DNA of 64,000 nucleotides, taken from Psychrobacter sp. LV10R520-6 (GTDB taxonomy: Bacteria; Pseudomonadota; Gammaproteobacteria; Pseudomonadales; Moraxellaceae). Shown one piece after another: positions 27,900 to 37,047 of the stretch. A program made the position numbers and the translations under genes. The notes under the pieces were generated by a model. The model was not told the DNA's origin and did no database searches. It saw nothing but the letters and a program-made list of their open reading frames with translations. How positions within the stretch are numbered: the first letter of the stretch is position 1; every line of letters begins with the position of its first letter. The stretch spans positions 3,154,994 to 3,218,993 of the forward strand of contig NZ_LT900024.1 of NCBI RefSeq assembly GCF_900182925.1. The letters are read 5' to 3'.

Positions 27900-28703
27900 A
27901 TGAGTAATGCTGATACGTACTTAAATGACTTTGGCGGCCTAGTCACTAATAATGGTCATGCTAGTGATGAAATTGTCATCGAGATGAACGATGTCAGCAA
28001 ATGGTATGGTGACTTTCAGGTGCTAAAAGAATGTACCTCGCATGTGTACAAAGGTGATGTGGTGGTAGTATGTGGACCGTCGGGCAGTGGTAAGTCAACA
28101 CTCATTAAAACGGTCAACGGTTTGGAGTCTTTTCAAAAAGGCCAGATAATGGTCAATGGTATTTCTGTCGGTGCGGCAAAGACCAATCTACCCAAGCTAC
28201 GCAGTCGAGTCGGTATGGTGTTCCAGCATTTTGAACTGTTTCCGCATCTCACCATTATTGATAATTTGACAGTCGCCCAAGTTAAAGTGTTAGGCCGTAA
28301 GGAATCTGAAGCCAAGAAAAAGGCCATGGCCTATCTGGATCGAGTGGGACTGACCGTGCAAGCGGCAAAATACCCGGCTGAGCTATCTGGTGGTCAGCAG
28401 CAGCGCGTTGCGATTGCCCGTGCTTTAGCGATGGACCCGGTGGCTATGCTGTTCGATGAGCCAACCTCAGCGTTAGATCCTGAGATGATTCAGGAAGTGC
28501 TCGATGTGATGGTGGAGCTAACCCGTGAAGGCATGACCATGATGTGTGTCACCCATGAAATGGGCTTTGCCAGTCAAGTGGCCAATCGCGTTGTGTTTAT
28601 GGATGAGGGACATATCGTTGAAAACTGTAGTAAAAATGAATTCTTTGAAGAGGCAAAAAGTGAACGCGCCCAGATGTTCTTATCGAAAATTCTCAATCAT
28701 TAA
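27900..28703 (+). CDS. gltL: Glutamate/aspartate ABC transporter ATPase
   Basis: This 267-residue ATPase has Walker A GPSGSGKST (59-67), Q-loop VFQHFELFPH, signature [15 protein letters not shown], Walker [14 protein letters not shown] and H-loop CVTHEMGFA. A 25-residue N-terminal extension precedes the usual start of the domain. A GGAG ribosome site precedes the ATG. It closes the gltIJKL operon; a terminator follows within 40 bases. Confidence 0.95.
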   Translation: MSNADTYLNDFGGLVTNNGHASDEIVIEMNDVSKWYGDFQVLKECTSHVYKGDVVVVCGPSGSGKSTLIKTVNGLESFQKGQIMVNGISVGAAKTNLPKLRSRVGMVFQHFELFPHLTIIDNLTVAQVKVLGRKESEAKKKAMAYLDRVGLTVQAAKYPAELSGGQQQRVAIARALAMDPVAMLFDEPTSALDPEMIQEVLDVMVELTREGMTMMCVTHEMGFASQVANRVVFMDEGHIVENCSKNEFFEEAKSERAQMFLSKILNH

Positions 28704-28738
28704 TCATTAATCATTAACTCTATTCTTCTCATAAAAAA

Positions 28739-28766
28739 TGCGCCTATTATAGGTGCTTTTTTTTGG
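28739..28766 (+). terminator. Terminator of gltIJKL
   Basis: GCGCCTA pairs with TAGGTGC across TTA (one mismatch) and is followed by eight T. Confidence 0.8.
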
Positions 28767-28892
28767 CATTTTTTATGAATGAATTTATGAATTCAATATT
28801 CATGTTGCTGTGAGTGACTATCTGTTTACTGATACAATAGCTGTCATTATTTATGATAATTAAAAGAATTCATAATCTATATTGGAGTCAAT

Positions 28893-30101
28893 ATGAGCGC
28901 AGAAAATTCTAATACGCAATCAGGTATCGTCATTATTGGTGCAGGCTTAGCAGGCTGGCATGTCATTGATGCGATTCGCAGTAAAGATAAAGATATTCCT
29001 GTGACCTTAGTTACTGCAGATAACGGCGATCGCTATCATAAGCCTATGCTGACGATGGCTATCAGCCAAAATAAAAGCGCAGCAGATTTAGTTCGGGCTA
29101 CTGGCGAAGCAGCAGCAGAAGCCGCGGGTGTAACGTTACTGGCCAATACCCATGTCAAAGATATAGACGCTGTGAATCAAAAATTACAACTTACCTCTAC
29201 TGCTCAGTCTGATACGACTGCTATTGGCTACGACAAGCTGGTACTTGCAATGGGCGCGCATCCTATCTTTCCAAAGAGCTTGCCGCAGGATTTAGTCTGG
29301 CATGTCAATCATATTGAGCGCTTCGGGCAGTTGCAAGAACAGTTGGCGACCGGTAGTCAACATGTTGCCATCATTGGTGCAGGTATGGTCGGCACCGAGA
29401 TTGCAGAGGATTTGTTAAAAGCGGGTCATAAAGTCACGTTAATTGATCTGAATGATGCGCCACTATCGCAAATGCTACCACCGCAAGCAACGGCGCGCAT
29501 TGCTCAGGCAGTCCAGTCACAAGGCATTGAGTTTTTGGGTGGCTATCAAGTGACTGACGTTACTCGTGTCGATTCTGATACTGATGATAGTAAGCTGCTT
29601 GTCAGCTATGAGCCACTAGCGAGAGAAAACGATGAAGCTAAAACTTATGAGCCTCTGATCGTCGATCATGTGATTGCCAGTGCTGGTCTACTTGTCGATG
29701 ACAAACTGCCTACTGCCGCTGGTGTTGAGTTTGATCGTCGTACTGGCATCGTGGTCGATGCACCGACATTGCGTACCAACAATGCAAATATCTATGCTAT
29801 TGGTGACTGCATGTCAATCAACGGGGTAGCGTGTCGTTATGTAGCCCCACTACGAGCGCAGGCGGCAACGATTGCCGATGATATTTTAGGGAATGAACAT
29901 GCGGGTTATGATCACAAGCCGCCTATGATTCGTCTAAAAAATAAAGCTATCTCGGTGATGGTCACTGGCGTACCACAGGCGTCTGGCAACTGGCAAGTAA
30001 AAAGTGATAGTGCGGATGAGTTGATCATGGATTTACTTGACGACAAAGAGGTAGTGAGCGCTACGGTAACGATTAAAGCGCCTATCATAGCTAAGGCGTA
30101 G
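28893..30101 (+). CDS. Rubredoxin reductase-like FAD/NAD(P) oxidoreductase
   Basis: This 402-residue flavoprotein has an N-terminal FAD-binding motif (GIVIIGAGLAGWHVID), a central NAD(P)-binding motif (HVAIIGAGMVGTEIAEDL) and a second FAD motif (NIYAIGDCMSINGVACRYV). DNGDRYHKPMLTMAISQ is characteristic of rubredoxin-NAD+ reductases of alkane-oxidising Pseudomonas and Acinetobacter, which pass electrons from NADH to rubredoxin. No rubredoxin or alkane monooxygenase gene is adjacent, so the partner is unknown. An AT-rich promoter region lies upstream and a clear terminator follows. Confidence 0.85.
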   Translation: MSAENSNTQSGIVIIGAGLAGWHVIDAIRSKDKDIPVTLVTADNGDRYHKPMLTMAISQNKSAADLVRATGEAAAEAAGVTLLANTHVKDIDAVNQKLQLTSTAQSDTTAIGYDKLVLAMGAHPIFPKSLPQDLVWHVNHIERFGQLQEQLATGSQHVAIIGAGMVGTEIAEDLLKAGHKVTLIDLNDAPLSQMLPPQATARIAQAVQSQGIEFLGGYQVTDVTRVDSDTDDSKLLVSYEPLARENDEAKTYEPLIVDHVIASAGLLVDDKLPTAAGVEFDRRTGIVVDAPTLRTNNANIYAIGDCMSINGVACRYVAPLRAQAATIADDILGNEHAGYDHKPPMIRLKNKAISVMVTGVPQASGNWQVKSDSADELIMDLLDDKEVVSATVTIKAPIIAKA

Positions 30102-30125
30102 CCACTGTTAGATTAATTAATATCT

Positions 30126-30182
30126 AGCAAGTTACTTAAAATTTAGTAAGTTACTTAAAATTTAGTAAGTTACTTAAAATTT
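30126..30182 (+). repeat. 19-bp tandem repeat, three copies
   Basis: AGTAAGTTACTTAAAATTT occurs three times head to tail (the first copy has C for T at position 3), directly after the reductase gene and abutting its terminator. Confidence 0.9.
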
Positions 30183-30224
30183 AAAGCCAGCGTCGCATTA
30201 TAAGACATGCCGCTGGCTTTTTTT
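30183..30224 (+). terminator. Terminator after the reductase gene
   Basis: AAAGCCAGCG pairs perfectly with CGCTGGCTTT across an 18-base loop and is followed by T residues. Confidence 0.8.
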
Positions 30225-30264
30225 ATTTTTACAGTATAAATGAAGAGCTATTCATTTTATTAAG

Positions 30265-30281
30265 TGATACAGGTTGTATCA
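30265..30281. promoter_or_regulatory. Palindromic operator candidate, copy 1
   Basis: TGATACA-GGT-TGTATCA is a perfect 7-base inverted repeat lying 6 bases upstream of a -35 box. A matching site occupies the same place before the second acyl-CoA synthetase. The cognate regulator is unknown. Confidence 0.6.
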
Positions 30282-30287
30282 ATAAAA

Positions 30288-30317
30288 TTGACAGTCTTTC
30301 ATCGAAGGCATTATAGT
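30288..30317 (+). promoter_or_regulatory. Sigma-70 promoter of acyl-CoA synthetase 1
   Basis: A consensus TTGACA is followed 18 bases later by TATAGT. The same boxes and spacing recur before the second synthetase gene. Confidence 0.7.
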
Positions 30318-30475
30318 ACATAGGGTTATAGCAAATATATTTAAGGAAGAATATGGCAGGTTAATAATCTATAACCATTAGCATATTAAGCGCTCACACG
30401 GCAATATCTGCTATGAATACGGCTACATGGCAATACAAGTAAGTAAACCAATAAAGCAAAACGAAAGGACTCGTT

Positions 30476-32233
30476 ATGACACAATCCTCCTATTTTGATA
30501 CTATTCTTAATAATGTTCCCCACGTTAATATGGGTGCCCGCTCTGCTAATGCGCCCTTAACTCAAAGCTATGATAAAGGCCCTGATGTGCCGTTAATCGA
30601 AGCGACTATCGGCGACCTTTTTGATGCTATTGTAGATAAATATCCTGAACGTGAAGCGCTGGTATCCCGTCATCAAAATATCCGCTGGACCTATCAAGAA
30701 CTGCAGCAGCAGGTGAATCAGCTGGCAAGCGCCATTATTGAGATGGGGCTTGAGATTGGTGATCGCATCGGGATTTGGTCACATAACAATGCTGAATGGC
30801 TGCTTATGCAGCTAGCAACCGCAAAAGTTGGGATAATTTTAGTTAATATCAATCCAGCCTATCGTACCTTTGAGTTGCAGTACGCGTTAAATAAGTTAGG
30901 CTGCACAGCATTAGTATTGATGCGTCATTTTAAAGATAGTGACTATGCGAAGATGATTGGCGAGCTGTGCCCTGAGATTTATCATAAAAGCTATCACCAG
31001 CTGGACCTGATCGAAATACCCACTGTTGAGCGCATTATTTGGATTGATGAACCTGATAGTAATGAAGATTTCAACTTCATGCAAAAGTTCTCGGCATGGA
31101 TAGCAGAGGGCAGTGCCAATGATCCGCGAGTAGCCGAACGCCAAGCACAGCTCAAAAACACGGATGCTATTAGTGTTCAGTTCACTAGCGGTACCACAGG
31201 TACGCCCAAAGGCGCGACCTTAACCCATCGTAATATTCTAAATAACGGCTACTTTCTCGGCGAGTCGATGAACCTAACTGAGAAAGACAGGCTATGTATT
31301 CCGTTGCCGCTTTATCACTGCTTTGGAATGGTAGGCGGTAATTTGGCCGCCTTGACTCATGGCAGCTGCATGGTCTATCCAAACGATGGTTTTGATCCAC
31401 TGACCGTATTGCAAACGGTAGAAGCGGAGCGATGTACTGGTTTGCTTGGCGTACCGACCATGTTTATTGCTGAGCTTGATCATCCAGAGTTTGATAACTT
31501 TGATTTATCCAGCCTGCGAACAGGCGTTATGGGCGGCTCCAGCTGCCCGATTGAGGTCATGCGCCGGGTCATGGATAAAATGCATATGAGCGGGGTCACC
31601 ATTGCTTATGGCATGACGGAGACCAGTCCGGCATCTTGCCAGACCAATGAGCATACCCCGCTTGAAAAGAGAGTATCTACAGTAGGACTGGTGCTACCGG
31701 CACTTGAAGTTAAAATTATTGATACCGAAACCGGTGATATCGTAGCGATTGGAGAAACTGGCGAGCTGCTAACGCGAGGTTATGCCGTCATGAAAGGCTA
31801 TTGGGGCAGTCAATTTAAAACACGTGCGGCTATTAAAGACGGCTGGATGTATACCGGCGATCTTGCGACTATGGACGAAGAGGGTTATATTAACGTTGTT
31901 GGTCGCCGCAAAGATATGGTTATTCGCGGCGGTGAAAATATCTATCCGGTAGAAGTTGAGAATTATCTGTACCGTCATCCTAAAATCCGAGATGTCCAAA
32001 TAGTTGGTATACCGGATGAGCGTTATGGTGAGGTACTGGCGGCGTGGATAATACCTAAGCAGCCAAACAGCTTGACTGAGGATGAGGTTCGACAGTTCTG
32101 TCGTGAGCATATCGCCCATTATAAGGTGCCTACCTATTTTCGCTTCGTCACTGAATATCCAATGACCGTGACTGGTAAAATTCAAAAATATAAAATCGTT
32201 GAACAAATGAAAGCGGAGTTAGGCCTAAAATAG
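30476..32233 (+). CDS. Acyl-CoA synthetase (AMP-forming), copy 1
   Basis: This 585-residue enzyme of the adenylate-forming family activates a carboxylic acid to its CoA thioester with ATP. Motifs are the P-loop [68 protein letters not shown] and the catalytic Lys region [28 protein letters not shown] gives a ribosome site before the ATG. It is almost the same protein as the next gene, also 585 residues, indicating a tandem duplication. Location upstream of leucine/isovalerate genes hints at a short branched or medium-chain acid substrate, which is inference. Confidence 0.93.
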   Translation: MTQSSYFDTILNNVPHVNMGARSANAPLTQSYDKGPDVPLIEATIGDLFDAIVDKYPEREALVSRHQNIRWTYQELQQQVNQLASAIIEMGLEIGDRIGIWSHNNAEWLLMQLATAKVGIILVNINPAYRTFELQYALNKLGCTALVLMRHFKDSDYAKMIGELCPEIYHKSYHQLDLIEIPTVERIIWIDEPDSNEDFNFMQKFSAWIAEGSANDPRVAERQAQLKNTDAISVQFTSGTTGTPKGATLTHRNILNNGYFLGESMNLTEKDRLCIPLPLYHCFGMVGGNLAALTHGSCMVYPNDGFDPLTVLQTVEAERCTGLLGVPTMFIAELDHPEFDNFDLSSLRTGVMGGSSCPIEVMRRVMDKMHMSGVTIAYGMTETSPASCQTNEHTPLEKRVSTVGLVLPALEVKIIDTETGDIVAIGETGELLTRGYAVMKGYWGSQFKTRAAIKDGWMYTGDLATMDEEGYINVVGRRKDMVIRGGENIYPVEVENYLYRHPKIRDVQIVGIPDERYGEVLAAWIIPKQPNSLTEDEVRQFCREHIAHYKVPTYFRFVTEYPMTVTGKIQKYKIVEQMKAELGLK

Positions 32234-32286
32234 TTTAATCGCGTCATAACGACGTGCTCATTAATTAAACAAGACTTCAAGTAATA

Positions 32287-32330
32287 AAAAAGCCAGCTGC
32301 CCACTATCATAGTGTATGGCTGGCTTTTCC
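32287..32330 (+). terminator. Terminator of acyl-CoA synthetase 1
   Basis: AAAAGCCAGC pairs with GCTGGCTTTT, with an inner CACTAT/ATAGTG stem, and T residues follow. Confidence 0.75.
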
Positions 32331-32430
32331 CTTTTGACTTTCTATATTTATGATACTTTAACTCTCCATATATTTTGACTGGTTATAGTTTTTTAAATAT
32401 TTATAATATTTTGCTTGAGTCTTATTTAAG

Positions 32431-32447
32431 TAATACATATTGTATCG
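32431..32447. promoter_or_regulatory. Palindromic operator candidate, copy 2
   Basis: TAATACA-TAT-TGTATCG keeps the ATACAnnnTGTAT core of the first site and the same 6-base distance to the -35 box. Confidence 0.55.
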
Positions 32448-32453
32448 ATGTCA

Positions 32454-32483
32454 TTGACAGTCTTTCACTGAAGGCGTTATAGT
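32454..32483 (+). promoter_or_regulatory. Sigma-70 promoter of acyl-CoA synthetase 2
   Basis: TTGACA and TATAGT are separated by 18 bases, identical in boxes and spacing to the promoter of copy 1. Confidence 0.7.
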
Positions 32484-32577
32484 AGTTAGCATGATACAAA
32501 ATAGGTTCAAGGAAGAATAGAACCTATCAGCAGGCTATAGTAAAGTAAAACAATAAAGTAAAACGAAAGGACTCGTT

Positions 32578-34335
32578 ATGACCAATCCCTCCTATTTTGA
32601 TACCATTCTTAATAACATCCCTAGCATCAATATGGGTGCGCGCTCTGCTAATGCGCCACTCACCCAAAGCTATGATAAAGGTCCTGATGTGCCGCTTATT
32701 GAGGCCACTATCGGCGACTTTTTTGATGCTATTGCGGATAAATATCCTGAGCGTGAAGCATTGGTATCACGCCATCAAAATATCCGCTGGACGTATCGTG
32801 AGCTACAGCAACAGGCCAATCAACTGGCTAGTAGCATGATTGAGATGGGACTTGAGATTGGCGATCGCATCGGTATCTGGTCGCACAACAATGCTGAATG
32901 GTTATTAATGCAGCTAGCAACCGCAAAAGTCGGGGTGATCTTAGTCAATATTAACCCGGCGTATCGCACCTTTGAGTTGCAGTATGCGTTAAACAAGTTA
33001 GGCTGCTCGGCTCTAGTATTGATGCGTCATTTTAAAAGCAGCGATTACGCGCAGATGATCGGCGAGTTATGTCCTGAGATTTACCATAAAAGCTATCAAC
33101 AGCTAGATCTGATCGAAATACCTACCATTGAGCGTATTGTTTGGATTGATGAGCCTGATAGCGATGAAGATTTTGGCTATATGCAGAAATTCTCGTCATG
33201 GATGGCCGAGGGTGATGCCAATGATCCGCGGGTAGCTGAGCGGCAAGTGCAGCTTAAAAATACTGATGCTATCAATGTGCAGTTTACCAGTGGCACTACT
33301 GGCACCCCAAAAGGCGCTACCTTAACTCACCGTAATATTCTAAATAATGGCTATTTTATCGGTGAGGCCATGAACCTAACCGAAGAAGATAGATTGTGTA
33401 TTCCAGTACCGTTATATCATTGCTTTGGGATGGTGCTCGGTAACTTAGCGGTCTTAACCCATGGCGGTTGTATCCTTTATCCCAACGATGGCTTCGATGC
33501 ATTGACGGTTTTAAAAACAGTTGAAGAAGAGAAATGTACCGCTTTGCATGGCGTGCCGACCATGTTTATCGCTATGCTAGACCATCCTGAGTTTGAAAAC
33601 TTTGATTTGTCCACTTTACGTACGGGCATTATGGCCGGCTCTAGCTGTCCGATTGAGGTAATGCGCCGGGTCATTGATAAGATGCATATGAGCGAAGTCA
33701 CTATTGCTTATGGGATGACTGAGACCAGTCCGGTCTCTTGCCAGACTAATGAGCATACCCCACTTGATAAGCAAGTTTCTACCGTCGGACTGGTACAGCC
33801 CGCACTTGAAGTGAAGGTTATCGATAGCGAAACTGGCGATATTGTGCCGATAGGTGAAACCGGTGAGCTATTAACGCGCGGCTATTCGGTGATGCAAGGC
33901 TATTGGGGCAGTCGCTTCAAATCGCGTGAGGCCATTCAAGATGGTTGGATGCATACTGGTGATTTGGCCACTATAGATGAAGACGGTTATGTCAAAATCG
34001 TTGGGCGTAGCAAAGATATGGTCATTCGTGGCGGTGAAAATATCTATCCCGTTGAGATTGAAAATTATCTCTACCGCCATCCTAATATCCGTGACGTCCA
34101 AATCGTTGGTATACCCGATGAGCGTTATGGTGAAGTGTTGGCGGCCTGGATTATTCCCAAGCAAGAAGGTAGCTTGACCGAGGAAGAGGTACGGCTGTTC
34201 TGTAGTGAGCATATCGCCCATTATAAAGTACCGACTTATTATCGTTTTGTCAGCGAATATCCAATGACCATTACTGGTAAAATCCAGAAATTTAAAATCG
34301 TTGAACATATGAAAGAAGAGCTGGGCTTAAAATAG
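32578..34335 (+). CDS. Acyl-CoA synthetase (AMP-forming), copy 2
   Basis: This 585-residue paralogue of the preceding gene has the same motifs ([61 protein letters not shown]) and very high similarity over its entire length. Some differences cluster in the acyl-binding region (for example [19 protein letters not shown] against [19 protein letters not shown], and [12 protein letters not shown] against [12 protein letters not shown]), so substrate preference may have shifted. It is followed after 80 bases by liuB without a visible terminator, so its promoter may also drive the liu genes. Confidence 0.93.
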   Translation: MTNPSYFDTILNNIPSINMGARSANAPLTQSYDKGPDVPLIEATIGDFFDAIADKYPEREALVSRHQNIRWTYRELQQQANQLASSMIEMGLEIGDRIGIWSHNNAEWLLMQLATAKVGVILVNINPAYRTFELQYALNKLGCSALVLMRHFKSSDYAQMIGELCPEIYHKSYQQLDLIEIPTIERIVWIDEPDSDEDFGYMQKFSSWMAEGDANDPRVAERQVQLKNTDAINVQFTSGTTGTPKGATLTHRNILNNGYFIGEAMNLTEEDRLCIPVPLYHCFGMVLGNLAVLTHGGCILYPNDGFDALTVLKTVEEEKCTALHGVPTMFIAMLDHPEFENFDLSTLRTGIMAGSSCPIEVMRRVIDKMHMSEVTIAYGMTETSPVSCQTNEHTPLDKQVSTVGLVQPALEVKVIDSETGDIVPIGETGELLTRGYSVMQGYWGSRFKSREAIQDGWMHTGDLATIDEDGYVKIVGRSKDMVIRGGENIYPVEIENYLYRHPNIRDVQIVGIPDERYGEVLAAWIIPKQEGSLTEEEVRLFCSEHIAHYKVPTYYRFVSEYPMTITGKIQKFKIVEHMKEELGLK

Positions 34336-34415
34336 CGAAGCAGCTAAGCACAGTCAAAGAAAAATAAGTTATAAATAAAAGACCAGCATAAAAGCCAATT
34401 ATAGAAAGGGATATC

Positions 34416-36026
34416 ATGAGCGCCATCATAACCAGTAAATTGAGTCCAAACGCCGCTGAATTTCAGCAAAATAGCGCCGCTATGCAAGTGATAGTAGATG
34501 ATCTATATGAGCATTTGCACAAAATTGCACAAGGTGGCACAGAGCGCTCGCGTGCTAGGCATTTGGCACGTGGCAAACTGCTACCACGCGAGCGTGTTGA
34601 ACGTCTGCTCGATGTAGGAACCCCCTTCTTAGAGATAGCCCCGATGGCGGCATACGATATGTATGACGAAGATATCCCAGCTGCTGGCGTGATTGCTGGT
34701 ATCGGTCGTGTGAACGGCACTGAATGTTTGATTATCTGTAATGACGCTACTGTAAAAGGCGGCACTTATTTTCCGATGACCGTTAAAAAACATCTTCGGG
34801 CGCAAGAAATTGCACAAGAAAACAATCTGCCTTGTATCTATCTAGTGGATTCAGGTGGTGCAAATTTACCCAATCAAGACGAAGTGTTTCCTGATAAAGA
34901 GCATTTTGGCCGTATTTTCTTTAACCAAGCCAATCTTAGCGCGGCCGGTGTTCCACAAATTGCTGTAGTGATGGGCAGCTGTACCGCAGGTGGCGCTTAT
35001 GTCCCAGCGATGAGTGATGAGTCTATTATTGTAAAAGACCAAGGGACTATCTTTCTAGGTGGCCCGCCGCTGGTAAAAGCGGCTACGGGTGAAGAAGTGA
35101 CCGCCGAAGACTTAGGCGGAAGTGATGTGCATACGCGTCTATCAGGAGTGGTGGATCATCTGGCGCAAAACGATACCCATGCGTTGTCGCTGGCACGTAA
35201 TATTGTTAGTCATTTTAACCGGCCAGCCAAGCACATTCCCAATCAAATTACCCCACGTCCGCCGCGTTATGAGGCCAAAGAGCTATACGGCATTATTCCC
35301 AATGATACCCGCCAGCCGTTCGATATCAGAGAAATTATTGCGCGTATTGTTGATGATAGTGAGTTTGATGAATTTAAAGCCCGCTTTGGCACTACCTTAG
35401 TCTGCGGTTTTGCCCATATTGAAGGCATGCCAGTTGGTATTATTGCCAATAACGGTATTTTATTCAGTGAGTCGGCACAAAAAGGCACGCACTTTATCGA
35501 GCTGTGCTGTAAGCGCAAAATCCCTCTGGTATTTTTGCAGAATATCACTGGCTTTATGGTGGGGCGTAAGTACGAAAACGAAGGTATCGCCCGCCACGGA
35601 GCAAAGATGGTGATGGCCGTTGCCAATGCTAAAGTGCCTAAATTTACCGTTATTGTTGGCGGCTCATTTGGTGCGGGTAACTATGGTATGTGTGGCCGCG
35701 CTTATAGTCCCCGCTTCTTATGGATGTGGCCGAACGCGCGCATTTCTGTAATGGGCGGTGAGCAAGCGGCCTCCGTACTCGCGACCGTCAAGCGTGATAA
35801 CTTTGACCGCAAAGGTGAGGCGTGGAGTAAGGAGGATGAAGAAGCCTTTAAAACGCCTATCCGCGAGATGTATGAAGAGCAGGGGCATCCGTATTATGCG
35901 ACTGCCCGATTATGGGATGACGGCGTGATTGACCCTGCTGATACCCGCAAGGTGTTGGCACTAGGACTTAGCGCGGCTCATAACGCTCCGATTGAAGAGA
36001 CTACGTTCGGTGTCTTTAGAATGTAG
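34416..36026 (+). CDS. liuB: Methylcrotonyl-CoA carboxylase, carboxyltransferase (beta) subunit
   Basis: This 536-residue subunit transfers the carboxyl group from biotin to 3-methylcrotonyl-CoA in leucine breakdown. Marks include [75 protein letters not shown] and the second-half [20 protein letters not shown], typical of MCC beta rather than propionyl-CoA carboxylase. An AGAAAGGG ribosome site precedes the ATG. It begins a five-gene liu cluster and needs the biotinylated alpha subunit encoded two genes later. Confidence 0.94.
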   Translation: MSAIITSKLSPNAAEFQQNSAAMQVIVDDLYEHLHKIAQGGTERSRARHLARGKLLPRERVERLLDVGTPFLEIAPMAAYDMYDEDIPAAGVIAGIGRVNGTECLIICNDATVKGGTYFPMTVKKHLRAQEIAQENNLPCIYLVDSGGANLPNQDEVFPDKEHFGRIFFNQANLSAAGVPQIAVVMGSCTAGGAYVPAMSDESIIVKDQGTIFLGGPPLVKAATGEEVTAEDLGGSDVHTRLSGVVDHLAQNDTHALSLARNIVSHFNRPAKHIPNQITPRPPRYEAKELYGIIPNDTRQPFDIREIIARIVDDSEFDEFKARFGTTLVCGFAHIEGMPVGIIANNGILFSESAQKGTHFIELCCKRKIPLVFLQNITGFMVGRKYENEGIARHGAKMVMAVANAKVPKFTVIVGGSFGAGNYGMCGRAYSPRFLWMWPNARISVMGGEQAASVLATVKRDNFDRKGEAWSKEDEEAFKTPIREMYEEQGHPYYATARLWDDGVIDPADTRKVLALGLSAAHNAPIEETTFGVFRM

Positions 36027-36102
36027 GACAAGAATTTAGAATAAGCTTGGTGCGGTGATAATTAACGTGCTGAGCCTGACTGATATTTAAAAAGAGAAAA
36101 TT

Positions 36103-36921
36103 ATGCAAAATGATACGGTAAAAGATATCAATAATTATAAAAGCCTACTGGTCACTATTGAACAGCACGTCGCTACCGTCACCTTAAACTGTCCTGAAAA
36201 GCGTAACGCTTTTAATGATGAGATGATAAGTGAGCTGACCGCAGCGTTTAAACAGTTAGGCGCAAACGATGACGTTCGCGTTATTGTACTGGCTGCCGCA
36301 GGTAAGGCGTTTTGTGCTGGTGCGGATTTGAACTGGATGCGCGCCATGGCGGATTACAGCTATGAAGAAAACTTAGCGGATGCTGATAAATTAGCGCAAA
36401 TGCTCAAGACCATTTATGAATGTCCAAAGCCAACTATCGCTGCTATTCAAGGCGATGTTTATGCCGGCGGTATGGGCTTAGTAGCCGCATGTGATGTTGC
36501 ATTTGCCGTTAAGATTGCTAATTTTTGTTTAAGTGAAGTGCGACTGGGTCTCGCGCCAGCAACTATCAGCCCTTACGTCATTCGCGCAATGGGTGCCCGA
36601 GCAGCACAGCGTTACTTTTTGAGTGCGGAAGTTTTTGACGCTAAAAAAGCGCGTCAGCTGGGCTTTATTCATGAGCGCGTCAGCGAAGAGTCACTAAATG
36701 ATGTGGTAGCAACTTTCTGTGCCAAAGTCGTCAAAAACAGCCCTGATGCGATGAGAACTTGTAAAACCTTACTGCATGAAGTGGCTGGACAACCCATGAC
36801 GGCAGAGCTTATTAATGACACAGTCAAAAGTATCGCTGATATCCGTGCCTCAGAACAAGGTAAAGAAGGCGTGCAAGCCTTTTTACAAAAACGTCGCCCC
36901 GCATGGCAGACAGAAGACTAG
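36103..36921 (+). CDS. liuC: Methylglutaconyl-CoA hydratase (enoyl-CoA hydratase family)
   Basis: This 272-residue crotonase-fold enzyme is predicted to hydrate 3-methylglutaconyl-CoA to HMG-CoA. The oxyanion-hole segments are visible as AGKAFCAGADLNWMR and QGDVYAGGMGLVAACDVAF, and EVRLGLAPATISPYVIRAMG contains the catalytic Glu region. The substrate is inferred from position between the two carboxylase genes, where LiuC normally sits; the fold itself is certain. It starts 76 bases after liuB with an AAAGAGAA ribosome site. Confidence 0.92.
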   Translation: MQNDTVKDINNYKSLLVTIEQHVATVTLNCPEKRNAFNDEMISELTAAFKQLGANDDVRVIVLAAAGKAFCAGADLNWMRAMADYSYEENLADADKLAQMLKTIYECPKPTIAAIQGDVYAGGMGLVAACDVAFAVKIANFCLSEVRLGLAPATISPYVIRAMGARAAQRYFLSAEVFDAKKARQLGFIHERVSEESLNDVVATFCAKVVKNSPDAMRTCKTLLHEVAGQPMTAELINDTVKSIADIRASEQGKEGVQAFLQKRRPAWQTED

Positions 36922-37047
36922 CTGTTAAAGACTAATTGTTGATAGCAGCAAAAGTGATACTAAACGGACAGCATCAAACAGTCAGGTCAGGGTTCCAACC
37001 ATAACTGATGCTACGATAAAAATATAAGGCAAAAGACAAGGATAGTT

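Noticed and set aside
28830..28836. TGATACA half-site upstream of the rubredoxin reductase as a third operator
   Set aside because: The second half is not complementary in the right place; a single 7-base match is expected by chance in AT-rich DNA.
30126..30182. Three short repeats considered as a CRISPR remnant
   Set aside because: Units are head to tail with no spacers and no cas genes are nearby, so this is a simple tandem repeat.
33871..34308. Long antisense frames inside the acyl-CoA synthetase genes
   Set aside because: Equivalent frames appear in both paralogues only because the coding strand is conserved; they show no family features or ribosome sites.
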